Assembly (NCBI RefSeq): GCF_013114825.1
Contig: NZ_JAAVLX010000007.1
Span: 372,001-436,000, forward strand
Direction: 5' to 3'
Source of the DNA: Bradyrhizobium australiense
GTDB taxonomy: Bacteria; Pseudomonadota; Alphaproteobacteria; Rhizobiales; Xanthobacteraceae
Length of the DNA: 64,000 nucleotides
Shown here: piece by piece, positions 16,095-24,241 of the stretch
How positions within the stretch are numbered: the first letter of the stretch is position 1
Layout of the letters: every line of letters starts with the position of its first letter
The notes under the pieces: model-generated
Database searches by the model: none
Told to the model about the DNA's origin: nothing
The model's input: only the letters and a program-made list of their open reading frames with translations
Program-made: the position numbers and the translations under genes

Positions 16095-19000
16095 ATGGCG
16101 AAGAAACCAGACGCTCCCAAAAAATCAGGCAAAACCCCGAAATCCAAGGCGCACCGGCCCGACGTGCAACCAATCGGGCCTGCGCTGGCGGAACTGCTCA
16201 ATCCCGCAATTAACCGCGGCGATGCCGGCATGGGCTCGGGCACCGGCCTGCAGCCGCCGCCGGACAATTCCTGGGACCGCCGGGCCGGCGGCGAGGCGGC
16301 AGCGCATCGCGCGCGGGCTTCGACCAAGGGAGTGAGCAGCGATGTGGCGAGGCGGGATACGTCTGGCAGCGCATCGCGGGGCTTTCCCCCACCCAACCTC
16401 GAGAGCGAGCTTCGCTCGCCTCGAGGTTGGGATGGGGGTGCCTCCACGAGTCCCAGCCTCGACGAGGCCCGCAACGCCGGCCTCAACGAATCCCCCCAAG
16501 CCAACTACGGCACCGCGGCCACGATCCCAACCCTCGACCCCGAGCTCGCGCGCCAGCTCGGCCTGCCGACCGCGGAAGACGACGAGGAAGCCCTCGCCCG
16601 CCCGCCGCGCAACAAGATGGAAGCGCTCGGCGTCAAAGCCACGGCCGACGCGCTGGAGAATCTGATCCGCGACGGCCGCCCCGAATTCCGCGGCGCCGAC
16701 GGCGCGCTGAAAGTCTGGACCCCGCACCGGCCGCCGCGCCCGGAAAAATCCGAAGGCGGCGTGCGCTTCGAGATCAAGTCCGAATACGAGCCGAAGGGCG
16801 ACCAGCCGACCGCGATCGCCGAACTGGTCGAAGGCATCAACCGCAACGACCGCACGCAGGTGCTGCTCGGCGTCACCGGCTCTGGCAAGACCTACACCAT
16901 GGCCAAGGTGATCGAGGCAACGCAGCGTCCTGCCCTGATCCTGGCGCCGAACAAGACGCTGGCCGCCCAGCTCTATGGCGAGTTCAAGAACTTCTTCCCC
17001 GACAACGCGGTGGAGTATTTCGTTTCCTACTACGATTACTACCAGCCCGAAGCCTATGTGCCGCGCACCGACACCTACATAGAAAAGGATTCTTCGATCA
17101 ACGAGCAGATCGACCGCATGCGCCATTCGGCGACGCGCGCGCTCTTGGAGCGCGACGACGTCATCATCGTCGCCTCCGTCTCCTGCATCTACGGTATCGG
17201 CTCGGTCGAGACCTACACCGCGATGACCTTTGCGCTGAAGAAGGGCGAGCGCATCGACCAGCGCCAGTTAATCGCCGATCTCGTGGCGCTGCAGTACAAG
17301 CGCACGCAGGCTGATTTCACCCGCGGCACCTTCCGCGTCCGCGGCGACGTCATCGACATCTTCCCGGCGCACTATGAAGACCGCGCCTGGCGCGTGAACC
17401 TGTTCGGCGACACCGTGGAAAATATCGAGGAGTTCGATCCGCTCACCGGCCACAAGCAGGACGATCTCGAGTTCATCAAGATCTACGCCAACTCGCACTA
17501 TGTGACACCGCGGCCGACGCTGGTGCAGGCGATCAAGTCGATCAAGAGCGAGTTGAAGCTGCGACTCGACGAGCTCAACAACCAGGGTCGCCTGTTGGAA
17601 GCGCAGCGGCTGGAGCAGCGCACCACCTTCGATCTCGAAATGATGGAGGCGACCGGAAGCTGCGCCGGCATCGAGAACTATTCGCGCTATCTCACCGGCC
17701 GCCGCCCCGGCGAGCCGCCGCCGACGCTGTTTGAATACGTGCCCGATAACGCGCTCGTCTTTGCCGACGAAAGCCACGTCACCGTGCCGCAGATCGGCGG
17801 CATGTTCCGCGGCGATTTTCGGCGTAAGGCGACGCTCGCCGAATACGGTTTTAGGCTGCCCTCCTGCATGGACAACCGTCCGCTGCGGTTCGAGGAATGG
17901 GACATGATGCGCCCGCAGACGGTCGCGGTCTCCGCGACGCCGAGCGGCTGGGAGCTGAACGAAAGCGGCGGCGTGTTCGTCGAGCAGGTGATCCGGCCCA
18001 CCGGCCTGATCGATCCGCCGGTCGACATCCGTCCGGCGCGCACACAAGTAGACGATCTCGTCGGCGAAGTCCGCGCGACGGCTGCCGCCGGCTATCGCTC
18101 GCTGATCACGGTGCTGACAAAACGCATGGCGGAAGACCTCACCGAATATCTGCACGAACAGGGCATCCGCGTGCGCTATATGCACAGCGATATCGATACC
18201 ATTGAGCGCATCGAAATCATCCGCGACCTTCGCCTCGGCGCATTCGACGCGCTGGTCGGCATCAACCTGTTGCGCGAGGGCCTCGACATTCCCGAATGCG
18301 CGCTGGTCGCGATCCTCGACGCCGACAAGGAAGGCTTTTTGCGCAGCGAGACCTCGCTGATCCAGACCATCGGCCGCGCCGCGCGCAACGTCGACGGCAA
18401 GGTGATCCTTTACGCCGACCAGATGACTGGCTCGATGGAGCGGGCCATCGCCGAAACCAACCGCCGCCGCGAAAAGCAGGTCGAGTACAACACGGCCAAC
18501 GGCATCACGCCGGAGAGCGTGAAGAAATCGATCGGCGACATTCTCAACTCCGTCTACGAACGCGACCACGTGCTGGTCGAAATCGGCGACGGCGGCATGG
18601 CCGACGACGTGATCAGCATCGGCCACAATTTCGAAGCCGTCCTGAACGACCTCGAAACAAGAATGCGCGAAGCCGCCGCCGACCTGAACTTCGAGGAAGC
18701 CGCCAGACTCCGCGACGAGGTCAAGCGCCTCCGCGCGACGGAAATGGCCGTGGTCGACGACCCCACCGCCAAACAGCGCGCCGTGCAAGGCAAGGCGGGG
18801 GCTTATGCCGGGACAAAGAAATACGGCGAGGCAGCGAACCTGCCGACATCAGCGATGAAGAAGCGCGGCGCCTCTTCACCCTCCCCTGGAGGGGGAGGGT
18901 CGACCGCCGCAGGCGGTCGGGGTGGGGTGAGCCGCAGTGGCGGTCCTTCCACCTCCAAAATCCACAAGCCCCATCTCGACGAAATGCACGGCCCCGAGTC

Positions 19001-19166
19001 CCTGCCCTACCGCCCCGCCAGCGCCAAACCGCGCAAGCCCGAGATCGCCAGCGGCAGCAAAATCTTCCAGCCCACCGACTCGCGGCAGTCAGGGCCGGAA
19101 TTCGGGCCGGCGCCGCGATCCAGCGGCGGTGCGCCGGGGCACCGGGGCGGGTGGAAGAAGAGATAG
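16095..19166 (+). CDS. uvrB: Excinuclease ABC subunit B with long extensions
   Basis: UvrB is the damage-verifying helicase-like subunit of nucleotide excision repair, working with UvrA and UvrC. The core runs from about residue 220: RFEIKSEYEPKGDQPTAI, Walker A GVTGSGKT (259-266), the damage-probing hairpin YYDYYQPEAYVP, Walker B DESHVT, helicase motifs GINLLREGLDIPE and TIGRAARN, and the UVR domain LNFEEAARLRDEV (about 863-875), which contacts UvrC. At 1023 residues it is about 350 longer than E. coli UvrB. The first 220 residues and last 130 are low-complexity, and both tails contain a dispersed palindromic repeat read in frame (16379-16443 and 18877-18930). Confidence 0.97.
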   Translation: MAKKPDAPKKSGKTPKSKAHRPDVQPIGPALAELLNPAINRGDAGMGSGTGLQPPPDNSWDRRAGGEAAAHRARASTKGVSSDVARRDTSGSASRGFPPPNLESELRSPRGWDGGASTSPSLDEARNAGLNESPQANYGTAATIPTLDPELARQLGLPTAEDDEEALARPPRNKMEALGVKATADALENLIRDGRPEFRGADGALKVWTPHRPPRPEKSEGGVRFEIKSEYEPKGDQPTAIAELVEGINRNDRTQVLLGVTGSGKTYTMAKVIEATQRPALILAPNKTLAAQLYGEFKNFFPDNAVEYFVSYYDYYQPEAYVPRTDTYIEKDSSINEQIDRMRHSATRALLERDDVIIVASVSCIYGIGSVETYTAMTFALKKGERIDQRQLIADLVALQYKRTQADFTRGTFRVRGDVIDIFPAHYEDRAWRVNLFGDTVENIEEFDPLTGHKQDDLEFIKIYANSHYVTPRPTLVQAIKSIKSELKLRLDELNNQGRLLEAQRLEQRTTFDLEMMEATGSCAGIENYSRYLTGRRPGEPPPTLFEYVPDNALVFADESHVTVPQIGGMFRGDFRRKATLAEYGFRLPSCMDNRPLRFEEWDMMRPQTVAVSATPSGWELNESGGVFVEQVIRPTGLIDPPVDIRPARTQVDDLVGEVRATAAAGYRSLITVLTKRMAEDLTEYLHEQGIRVRYMHSDIDTIERIEIIRDLRLGAFDALVGINLLREGLDIPECALVAILDADKEGFLRSETSLIQTIGRAARNVDGKVILYADQMTGSMERAIAETNRRREKQVEYNTANGITPESVKKSIGDILNSVYERDHVLVEIGDGGMADDVISIGHNFEAVLNDLETRMREAAADLNFEEAARLRDEVKRLRATEMAVVDDPTAKQRAVQGKAGAYAGTKKYGEAANLPTSAMKKRGASSPSPGGGGSTAAGGRGGVSRSGGPSTSKIHKPHLDEMHGPESLPYRPASAKPRKPEIASGSKIFQPTDSRQSGPEFGPAPRSSGGAPGHRGGWKKR
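16379..16443. repeat. Palindromic repeat inserted in frame in uvrB (N-terminal tail)
   Basis: Nested hairpin: outer arms CCCAACCTCGA and TCGAGGTTGGG enclose GCGAGC-TTC-GCTCGC. The core GAGCGAGCTTCGCTCG is shared with the intergenic repeat at 30852-30868 and, inverted, with 51807-51822. It encodes residues 96-116 (PPPNLESELRSPRGWDGG) without breaking the frame. Confidence 0.8.
18877..18930. repeat. Palindromic repeat inserted in frame in uvrB (C-terminal tail)
   Basis: It starts CACCCTCCCCTGGAGGGGGA and ends GGGGTGGGGTGA, the same two ends as the intergenic copy at 30718-30784. The middle is a separate hairpin, GACCGCC-GCA-GGCGGTC. It encodes about residues 928-946 (SPSPGGGGSTAAGGRGG) in frame. 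Confidence 0.8.
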
Positions 19167-19194
19167 AAAGTTCCGGCGTCAACGGCCGTCGTTG

Positions 19195-19250
19195 AGAGCG
19201 CAGCGACTCGTCCGCCGTAGCTCGAAAAGCGAAGGCGGAAGCAAGCCCTC
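19195..19250. repeat. Short dispersed repeat
   Basis: CGTCCGCCGTAGCTCGAAAA followed by GCGAAGGCGGAAGC is a form of a common Bradyrhizobium intergenic repeat (GCCGTAGCTC...GAAGGCGGA). No gene lies between uvrB and the DpnI-like remnant. Confidence 0.5.
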
Positions 19251-19375
19251 TCACCGGAACCGGGCGCATGGATTGCTTGGTCGTTAGGTTCCTCGCAATA
19301 GCACAACATCCGCCTCCTGATACAAGGCAAGAGACGCGCACTGGCAATCCGGACTGATTGCGTTACGCTGGCGTC

Positions 19376-20145
19376 ATGAAACTCGGCTTCGAAGAATCCC
19401 AATTGTCCTACACCAGCGGCTCACAAAGTGCCCGCGCATGGACCGAAGCCTGGGTAACGGCTTGGGCCTGTTGCCCGCACTGCGGCAACACCAAAAATTT
19501 CATACTTCCCCAACAACTCGCCATTAGCAGACTTCTTCTGTCCTTTCTGCAACGAGGAATTCGAACCCAAGAGCCAGCAGGGAAAATTCGGAACGCGCGT
19601 CGTCGATGGCGTCCTTCAAGACCAGGTGCGAACGCCTCGCCGCCAGCAACAATCCGAATCTGCTGCTGATGAACTACGAGCTCAAATCGCTTGCGGTCGT
19701 GAACCTGTTCATCGTGCCCAAGCACTTCTTCGTTCGCGAGATCATCGAGGAGCGAAAGCCGCTGTCGCCCACCGCGCGACGGGCCGGCTGGATCGGCTCC
19801 AACATCCTGCTCGGTCGAATTGCGGACTCCGGAAAGATGCATATCGTCCAGAACAGCGTCGTTCGTGCGAACGAACTCGTCCTCACCAATTGGCAGAAGA
19901 CACTCTTCCTCAGAAACGAATCTCCGGAAACCCGCGGCTGGTTGCTGGACGTGATGAAGTGTGTGGAGTCGCTCGGCAAGCGGGACTTCACGCTCGACGA
20001 AGTCTACGCTTTCGAACGGCACCTCGGCGATCTCTATCCCGGCAACCAGAACGTCAGGCCGAAGATTCGGCAACAGCTTCAGCACTTGCGGGATCGCGGA
20101 TTTGTTGAATTCGTCTCTCGTGGAAATTACCGTTTGCGATCGTAG
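19376..20145 (+). pseudogene. DpnI-like methyl-directed restriction endonuclease, two frameshifts
   Basis: Joined across three frames, the protein tracks DpnI from end to end. Frame 1 from 19376: ARAWTEAWVTAWACCPHCGN. Frame 2, about 19502-19606: FPNNSPLADFFCPFCNEEFE then PKSQQGKFGTRVVDG. Frame 3 from about 19607: ASNNPNLLLMNYELKSLAVV, PTARRAGWIGSNILL, and the C-terminal winged helix IRQQLQHLRDRGFVEFVSRG. The catalytic D (19530-19532), E (19563-19565) and K (19569-19571) of a PD-(D/E)xK site and two CxxC zinc pairs are all kept. DpnI cuts adenine-methylated GATC and needs no partner methylase. Each shift is +1 (equivalent to a 2-base loss), the first beside an AAAAATTT run, so decay or sequencing error are both possible. 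Confidence 0.85.
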
Positions 20146-20154
20146 GAGAATCCC

Positions 20155-20430
20155 ATGGCATGGTTTCTCAATCTCTACAAATGCGATCGTTGCAGGCGCC
20201 GATGGGCCGATGAATGGTCCTGCATGTGCGACGACGAGTGCCCTCATTGCGGCGCACGCGACATGACTCCATACGCGAGCGAAGAACTGACTACGTTGAT
20301 TGAGGAAGAACGCGGCGAGTTCGTGGTGCTTTGGTCACCGGAGACCGCCGAGCACGATCCTGACTACCGGGAGCTCGGGCGTTTTCCGACCCGCGAAAAG
20401 GCGCTGGAGTTTTTGGCCGCGGACGGCTGA
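20155..20430 (+). CDS. Small zinc-ribbon protein
   Basis: This 91-residue protein starts MAWFLNLYKCDRCRRRWADE and continues CMCDDECPHCGARDMTPY. Two CxxC pairs (CDRC and CPHC) with extra cysteines between them indicate a zinc ribbon. The acidic C-terminal half (LTTLIEEERGEFVVLWSPET) has no known motif. GGAG lies 8 bases before the ATG. It begins 9 bases after the DpnI-like frame ends and may have been co-transcribed with it; a link to restriction is only a guess from position. Confidence 0.7.
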   Translation: MAWFLNLYKCDRCRRRWADEWSCMCDDECPHCGARDMTPYASEELTTLIEEERGEFVVLWSPETAEHDPDYRELGRFPTREKALEFLAADG

Positions 20431-20727
20431 TCGGAATTCCCGCCATTCCGTGATCACTGCTTCGGCGCGCCGGAATGACCGTTCGTTACCGCCAACCAGC
20501 TACTCCCTAAAAATAGTAATGTCGGCTGGACCCGTCGTAGGCTCCAGACTGCATGCTCGACATGGGTTTCCGAAGGGAAGAACTTCCGCCGCTTACGCGT
20601 TGTGCTGAAAGCTGGGGAGGTTTTCGAGATCGAGATGCTTACGCATGACACTCCTACATTGTTTCTGGCCACGGCCTGTTGCCGCGTGGCGTAGCTAAGA
20701 TAGTTATTGAGATGGCAAACTCGTTCA

Positions 20728-20852
20728 TCCCGGGCCGCCGAGCAGCGGCTGTCCTGAATCCATACTCCCGATCGTGGTTAGCGATTCCTTGATGCGCATT
20801 GCGCATCAAAGCTCGCCGCTTTCGCGTCTTCCCGGGATGACGTGCGGAGTAT
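20728..20852. repeat. Dispersed repeat, CCCGGG-ended
   Basis: It begins TTCATCCCGGGCCGCCGAGC and ends GCGTCTTCCCGGGATGACG, with the inner palindrome TTGATGCGCATTGCGCATCAA (21 bases, its ends at 20791 and 20811). It has the same plan as the copies at 23095-23205 and 27886-27985: a CCGG-rich hairpin ending in GGAATGAC or GGATGAC. Confidence 0.65.
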
Positions 20853-21108
20853 CAACTCCCGCTCACTTCAAAGGGGTCCGCAGTCCTGCTGGACGCCTAG
20901 GCCGGTAGAACGCTCTCCCTGCGTTGGACGGGCCCCTCGGCGATCATCGGGAGTCTAGGACGTCCTGAGGGGATGTGTGCTCTTTGGTCGCGTTACAGGG
21001 CACGGCGGGAGGTCCTATGATAGCCGTGACATGATCCTCGTCCTCCAAATCGATCCGCGCATTGCGCGGCGTTGCTTGCACGCCGGACGCCTCCAAGCAG
21101 GAGCTTAG

Positions 21109-21133
21109 CCGGACGGTCGTTGGTGCCGTCCGG
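21109..21133. promoter_or_regulatory. Hairpin in leader of Rnk-like operon
   Basis: A perfect 8-base inverted repeat CCGGACGG/CCGTCCGG with a 9-base loop lies 75 bases before the start of the first Rnk-like gene. It is not followed by a T-run, so it is a leader structure or protein site and not a simple terminator. The role is unknown. Confidence 0.4.
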
Positions 21134-21207
21134 ATACCCCTTCCTTCATCAAACGGATTTGGTGTGTGGCTCTCCCGCGAGGGAAGCCCCAAAAAAGGAG
21201 GCATGTC

Positions 21208-21693
21208 GTGAACGACCCCTCTATCCCGGAAATCACTCTTCCGGCGTCTGACCATCGCCGCTTGGAACGGCTCGCGCAGGTGGGCGCAGATCAAGGCGAC
21301 GTGGACGCACGTTTTCTGTTGCGTGAGATCAACCGTGCCGAAGTCGTCCCTGATCGCGCAGCCAGATTGGACAGCATCGTCACCATGGGTTCGTGGGTGA
21401 CGTTCTGGATCAACTGGGGCTTCCCTCGCGAGACGAGACAACTCGTGTACCCCGACGACTACACATCCGAGCGAACCCAAATTCCCGTGATGTCACCGTT
21501 GGGCGCAGCGTTGGTGGGACTGAAGGTCGGAAGCGAAATCCCCTTCTTCACCGCTGGGCGCACCAATGTCGTCAGGATCGAACGCGTCAGTCGAGGTGAT
21601 CCGAATGATGTTGTCAGGGCTCTGTTTTGCAATCCGGTGGTCAAGGGCAAGGAGCTCTTTGATGACGATGATCCGGGACCATCGGCCGCTTAG
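21208..21693 (+). CDS. Rnk/GreA C-terminal-domain protein (divergent copy)
   Basis: This 161-residue protein has an N-terminal helical hairpin (ASDHRRLERLAQVGADQGDV) and a C-terminal GreA/GreB FKBP-like domain: VTMGSWVTFWINWGFPRET, VYPDDYTSERTQIPVMSPLG and AALVGLKVGSEIPF. Rnk-type proteins bind RNA polymerase in the secondary channel and affect nucleoside diphosphate kinase and stress responses. The acidic hairpin tip usual for GreA is not evident. GTG at 21208 follows AAGGAG by 7 bases. It forms a tandem pair with the next gene; the C-terminal 25 residues are extra. Confidence 0.8.
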   Translation: MNDPSIPEITLPASDHRRLERLAQVGADQGDVDARFLLREINRAEVVPDRAARLDSIVTMGSWVTFWINWGFPRETRQLVYPDDYTSERTQIPVMSPLGAALVGLKVGSEIPFFTAGRTNVVRIERVSRGDPNDVVRALFCNPVVKGKELFDDDDPGPSAA

Positions 21694-21709
21694 AAAAGGA
21701 GAGAAGGTA

Positions 21710-22123
21710 ATGAGCAAGACTGATCGCAAGAGCAAGCCTGAAATCGTGCTGCCGCCAATCATGGTAATGGAGGATGAGGCTAGGCGTCTAAACGCCCTGG
21801 CCAGTTCGTGCGCGATGCTTTTCCCGCGCGTGGCCCATTTCCTTGCACGGGAGATGGAGCGTGCAAGCGTCGTGGCGGACAACTCCGATTTGGGCGGCGT
21901 GGTCCGAATGGGCTCGCAGGTCCGGTACTGCGATGACAAGACCGGTGAAGTCCGGGACGTGGTGTTGGTGTATCCGCACGAAGCGGACATAACGCTAAAG
22001 CGCGTCTCGGTTCTTACGCCGGTCGGAGCTGCGTTGATCGGCCTGTCGGTTGGCCAGGCAATCGAGTTTCAAACGCCGGGCCACAACAAGCGATCCTTGA
22101 CGGTACTAGGCGTGTCGAACTGA
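21710..22123 (+). CDS. rnk: Rnk-like nucleoside diphosphate kinase regulator
   Basis: This 137-residue protein matches Rnk in length and pattern: PEIVLPPIMVMEDEARRLNA, then FLAREMERASVV, VRMGSQVRYCDDKTGEVRDV and SVLTPVGAALIGLSVGQAIE. The family contacts RNA polymerase and is best known as regulator of nucleoside diphosphate kinase. The ATG at 21710 has AAGGAG about 9 bases upstream. It lies 16 bases after the divergent copy and 13 bases before a tiny membrane peptide, so the three are probably one operon. Confidence 0.85.
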   Translation: MSKTDRKSKPEIVLPPIMVMEDEARRLNALASSCAMLFPRVAHFLAREMERASVVADNSDLGGVVRMGSQVRYCDDKTGEVRDVVLVYPHEADITLKRVSVLTPVGAALIGLSVGQAIEFQTPGHNKRSLTVLGVSN

Positions 22124-22136
22124 AGGAGGCTTTGAT

Positions 22137-22235
22137 ATGCGCGACGTTTCAACTAAACAGGCCGCCTTAACGGTGATCGGTATCACCGTCGTTTTGGCTG
22201 CCGTGTTCTATCGTGCGAGCGTCTTCAAGGCTTGA
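22137..22235 (+). CDS. 32-residue single-pass membrane peptide
   Basis: A short frame reads MRDVSTKQAALTVIGITVVL then AAVFYRASVFKA and stop at 22233-22235. A near-perfect ribosome site AAGGAGG lies 7 bases before the ATG. Residues about 9-25 form one hydrophobic helix, with positive charges at both ends. It follows the rnk-like gene by 13 bases in the same orientation and is followed by a hairpin. The strong ribosome site and clean membrane profile make it more likely real than chance; function unknown. Confidence 0.6.
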   Translation: MRDVSTKQAALTVIGITVVLAAVFYRASVFKA

Positions 22236-22638
22236 AGGCCCAACTCTAAGGGGCCCTCTCGGTTTATGATCGAGCTGGGCCCCCTCAACTGCCACCTCAG
22301 CTGTTTCAGGCGCACCATAGGGAACTATTCAGGTCACCTCCAAGGCAGCCTATAGGGTAATCGCTGGCGTCTCTGGAATACTGTGTCACCCGCCGGAGCC
22401 TGTCATCGGGCGCGCATTCGCGCGACCCGGTGGAGGGTGACGACACCCGATGTGCTGTTTGACATTCAAATCCGAAAAGCGCCGCCACGCAGCGCGTCGC
22501 CGCCGTATCGCAGGCTGCAATGAACCTTTTGGAAACTACCGCGTCACATAGTGTAGGTCCTTTTGCTGATTGATCCCGCCGCCGTTCCCTTCACAATGAA
22601 TCGGGCCGTGCGGGTCGAACACAGGCGGGGAGCGACGG
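22236..22638. other. Gene-free stretch
   Basis: It has a hairpin just after the small operon and a worn dispersed repeat near 22378-22450 (GTCACCCGCCGGAGCCTG ... CGGTGGAGGGTGACGACACC). Nothing else is supported. Confidence 0.6.
22249..22283 (+). terminator. Terminator-like hairpin after the Rnk operon
   Basis: GGGGCCC and, two bases on, CTCG pair with CGAG and GGGCCCC across a loop of about 9 bases. It lies 14 bases beyond the stop of the 32-residue peptide. No T-run follows, so it may mark a Rho-dependent end or stabilise the message 3' end. Confidence 0.45.
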
Positions 22639-23088
22639 ATGACCGAGGAATCAAATCGTCAGCGCGTGCTGGATTTCCTCGATGTCCTGTATTCCGGCGA
22701 CGTCGAAGGTGCGCTGGAGCGCTGCACCGACGACATCGAATCCCTCGCCAATGCCCCGATCGACATCTTGCCGCATATGGGCCATCGCCGCGGCAAGGCC
22801 GAAATGCGCGAGATGTGGAACGCGGTGCGCGCCCGCTATTCCGAACTGCGCTGCGAGGTGCCGATCCTGGTCGTCGAGGGCGACAGGGCGGCCGCGTTCA
22901 TCCGCGTGTTCTTCCGCAAGAGCATCAATCAGCGCATGGTGCAGTTCGATATCGCCGGCTTCTACACGCTGCGCGACGGCAAGATCAGCCAGATCAGGGA
23001 AATCATCGACACCTTCGATCTGGTCCAGCAGCTGCTCGAACGCGACGTTGCCGCAATCCTGACCGGCCGGCGGCCGGAGCCGATCTAG
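22639..23088 (+). CDS. NTF2-like/SnoaL-type protein
   Basis: This 149-residue protein shows the NTF2-like fold: RQRVLDFLDVLYSGDVEGAL, TDDIESLANAPIDIL, then GKAEMREMWNAVRARYSELR and the sheet AAAFIRVFFRKSINQRMVQF with DIAGFYTLRDGKISQIREII. The closing DTFDLVQQLLERDV matches the end of the broken paralogue at 23743-24165 (VDNFDLVEQTVGYPI). Such proteins are small-molecule binding or isomerase-like; the ligand is unknown. Confidence 0.8.
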   Translation: MTEESNRQRVLDFLDVLYSGDVEGALERCTDDIESLANAPIDILPHMGHRRGKAEMREMWNAVRARYSELRCEVPILVVEGDRAAAFIRVFFRKSINQRMVQFDIAGFYTLRDGKISQIREIIDTFDLVQQLLERDVAAILTGRRPEPI

Positions 23089-23094
23089 CGTTTG

Positions 23095-23205
23095 CTGGCC
23101 GTCATCCGGGGCGCGTCGAATGCGCGAACCCGGAATCTCGAGATTCTCGGGTGCGCAATTGCGCACCATAGTTCGATGCTTACGCATCGCCCCGGAATGA
23201 CAGAA
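23095..23205. repeat. Dispersed repeat, copy related to 27886-27985
   Basis: It shares ACCCGGAATCTCGAGATTCT (containing the palindrome GAATCTCGAGATTC), GTGCGC...GCACCATAGTTCGA and CCCGGAATGAC with the copy at 27886-27985. The ends CGTCATCCGGGGCG and CGCCCCGGAATGAC are complementary, so the whole element can fold. Confidence 0.8.
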
Positions 23206-23302
23206 GAAATGCGGAACGCTTCGCCGCCTGTTTCCCCGCGCTATGAACCTGATCGCGCCGGCCGCGACACACTACGAGGCTATTTGCGGACCAGAAGATT
23301 AT

Positions 23303-23569
23303 ATGAAGATCGCGTTGCTGGCTTTGCTTGGTTTGGCGTTGGGAGCGCTCGGAGGCGCGGCACTGGGCATCGGGGCGGGTCTCGCCTGGGTAGAAATCTT
23401 CAAAACCACGAGTTTTGAAGGCTATAGCGGCATGCTGGTATTCTTCACCTTCATGCCGCTCGGGGCCGCGATCGGCGGTATCGGCTGTGCCCTGCTGTTC
23501 GCCATCATCGCCATTCGCGACGCCGAGATCGCCATCGAACGCGAGCCGGTGCGCCGCCACGATCCGTAG
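23303..23569 (+). CDS. Small membrane protein
   Basis: This 88-residue protein (start MKIALLALLGLALGALGGAA at 23303) has two hydrophobic helices, about residues 2-32 and 43-70, rich in Gly and Ala, and a charged tail AIRDAEIAIEREPVRRHD. The frame is open from 23243, but the segment before 23303 shows no signal. No family is recognised. A role in the membrane is all that can be said. Confidence 0.6.
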   Translation: MKIALLALLGLALGALGGAALGIGAGLAWVEIFKTTSFEGYSGMLVFFTFMPLGAAIGGIGCALLFAIIAIRDAEIAIEREPVRRHDP

Positions 23570-23742
23570 TTCGGCCGAAACAGCCGCATTTGTGCAATGC
23601 AAAAACGGCAATTGTGTTTCGGCCAAACTCCTCTATTTCTGGCTGCAACAGTGAAGGTCAGCATTTCGGCCCGGCGTCGATGAAGGCGCCCATTTGGGCG
23701 CGATTGCTGTTCTGAAAATCCAGTTTCGAGGACCAAATCAAA

Positions 23743-24165
23743 ATGACAGAGCATAGTCTCTGGCGTTTTCGCGCTCGTTGCATCGCGCGCTCAATGAACG
23801 CCAGCCCGCCGATCTCGAAGCCTTGCTCGACGAGGACGTCGACTGGGCGATCTTTTGGCCGATCGACCTGTATCCGTTCTTCGGCCAGCGCCGCGGTAAG
23901 GCAGCCGTGGTCGAGGTGATCAGGCAGATCGCGGACAATTTTCGCGTCCACCGCTTCGACCGCGAATCGATCATGCTGGGGGTGGATTCGGCCGCCTCGA
24001 TGATGCGCTATTCGCTGACTGCGCTGGATTCGAACAGGCCGATCAGCCCATTTCGCCCAGTTCAGGGCCCGCCGCTTGACCAATCTCCGCGTGCTGGTCG
24101 ATAACTTCGATCTGGTCGAGCAGACCGTGGGCTATCCGATTCACCTGCCGCGGATGGCGGTGTAG
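23743..24165 (+). pseudogene. Frameshifted NTF2-like/SnoaL-type gene
   Basis: The start MTEHSL lies in one frame (23743); after a shift near 23760 the frame FSRSLHRALNERQPADLEAL, DVDWAIFWPIDLYPFFGQRR and IADNFRVHRFDRESIMLGVD continues to about 24055; a second shift is needed to read LTNLRVLVDNFDLVEQTVGY to the TAG at 24163. The two shifts cancel. The combined product of about 140 residues is an NTF2-like protein related to the intact gene at 22639. Either a recent pseudogene or two base-call errors. Confidence 0.7.
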
Positions 24166-24241
24166 CGATCGTCATTGTACCCGCCATAATTTCGCAACAG
24201 AGCGAACGCATTCTTGGCGCGACTTGGAATGCGGGCGGGCG

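Larger units (their letters stand above)
20431..21207. other. Gene-free stretch: repeat and leader of the Rnk-like operon
   Basis: No supported gene is present in 777 bases. A dispersed repeat lies at 20728-20852. The 3' third (from about 20930) looks like a structured leader: CCCCTC (20934-20939) faces GAGGGG near 20968-20973, and there is a perfect 8-base hairpin at 21109-21133. Short frames such as KVRRLRVVLKAGEVFEIEML-like text near 20590 are too weak to call. Confidence 0.55.

Noticed and set aside
16379..16443. Intron or programmed frameshift in uvrB
   Set aside because: The insert keeps the frame and matches an intergenic repeat, so neither is needed.
17268..18788. Minus-strand frame of 506 codons
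   Set aside because: It is antisense to the uvrB core; uvrB is certain and the frame has no recognisable domain.
20454..20672. Minus-strand frame of 72 codons
   Set aside because: No motif, no ribosome site and no helix; too weak to call in the spacer.
22651..23187. Minus-strand frame of 178 codons
   Set aside because: Antisense to the intact NTF2-like gene and into a repeat.
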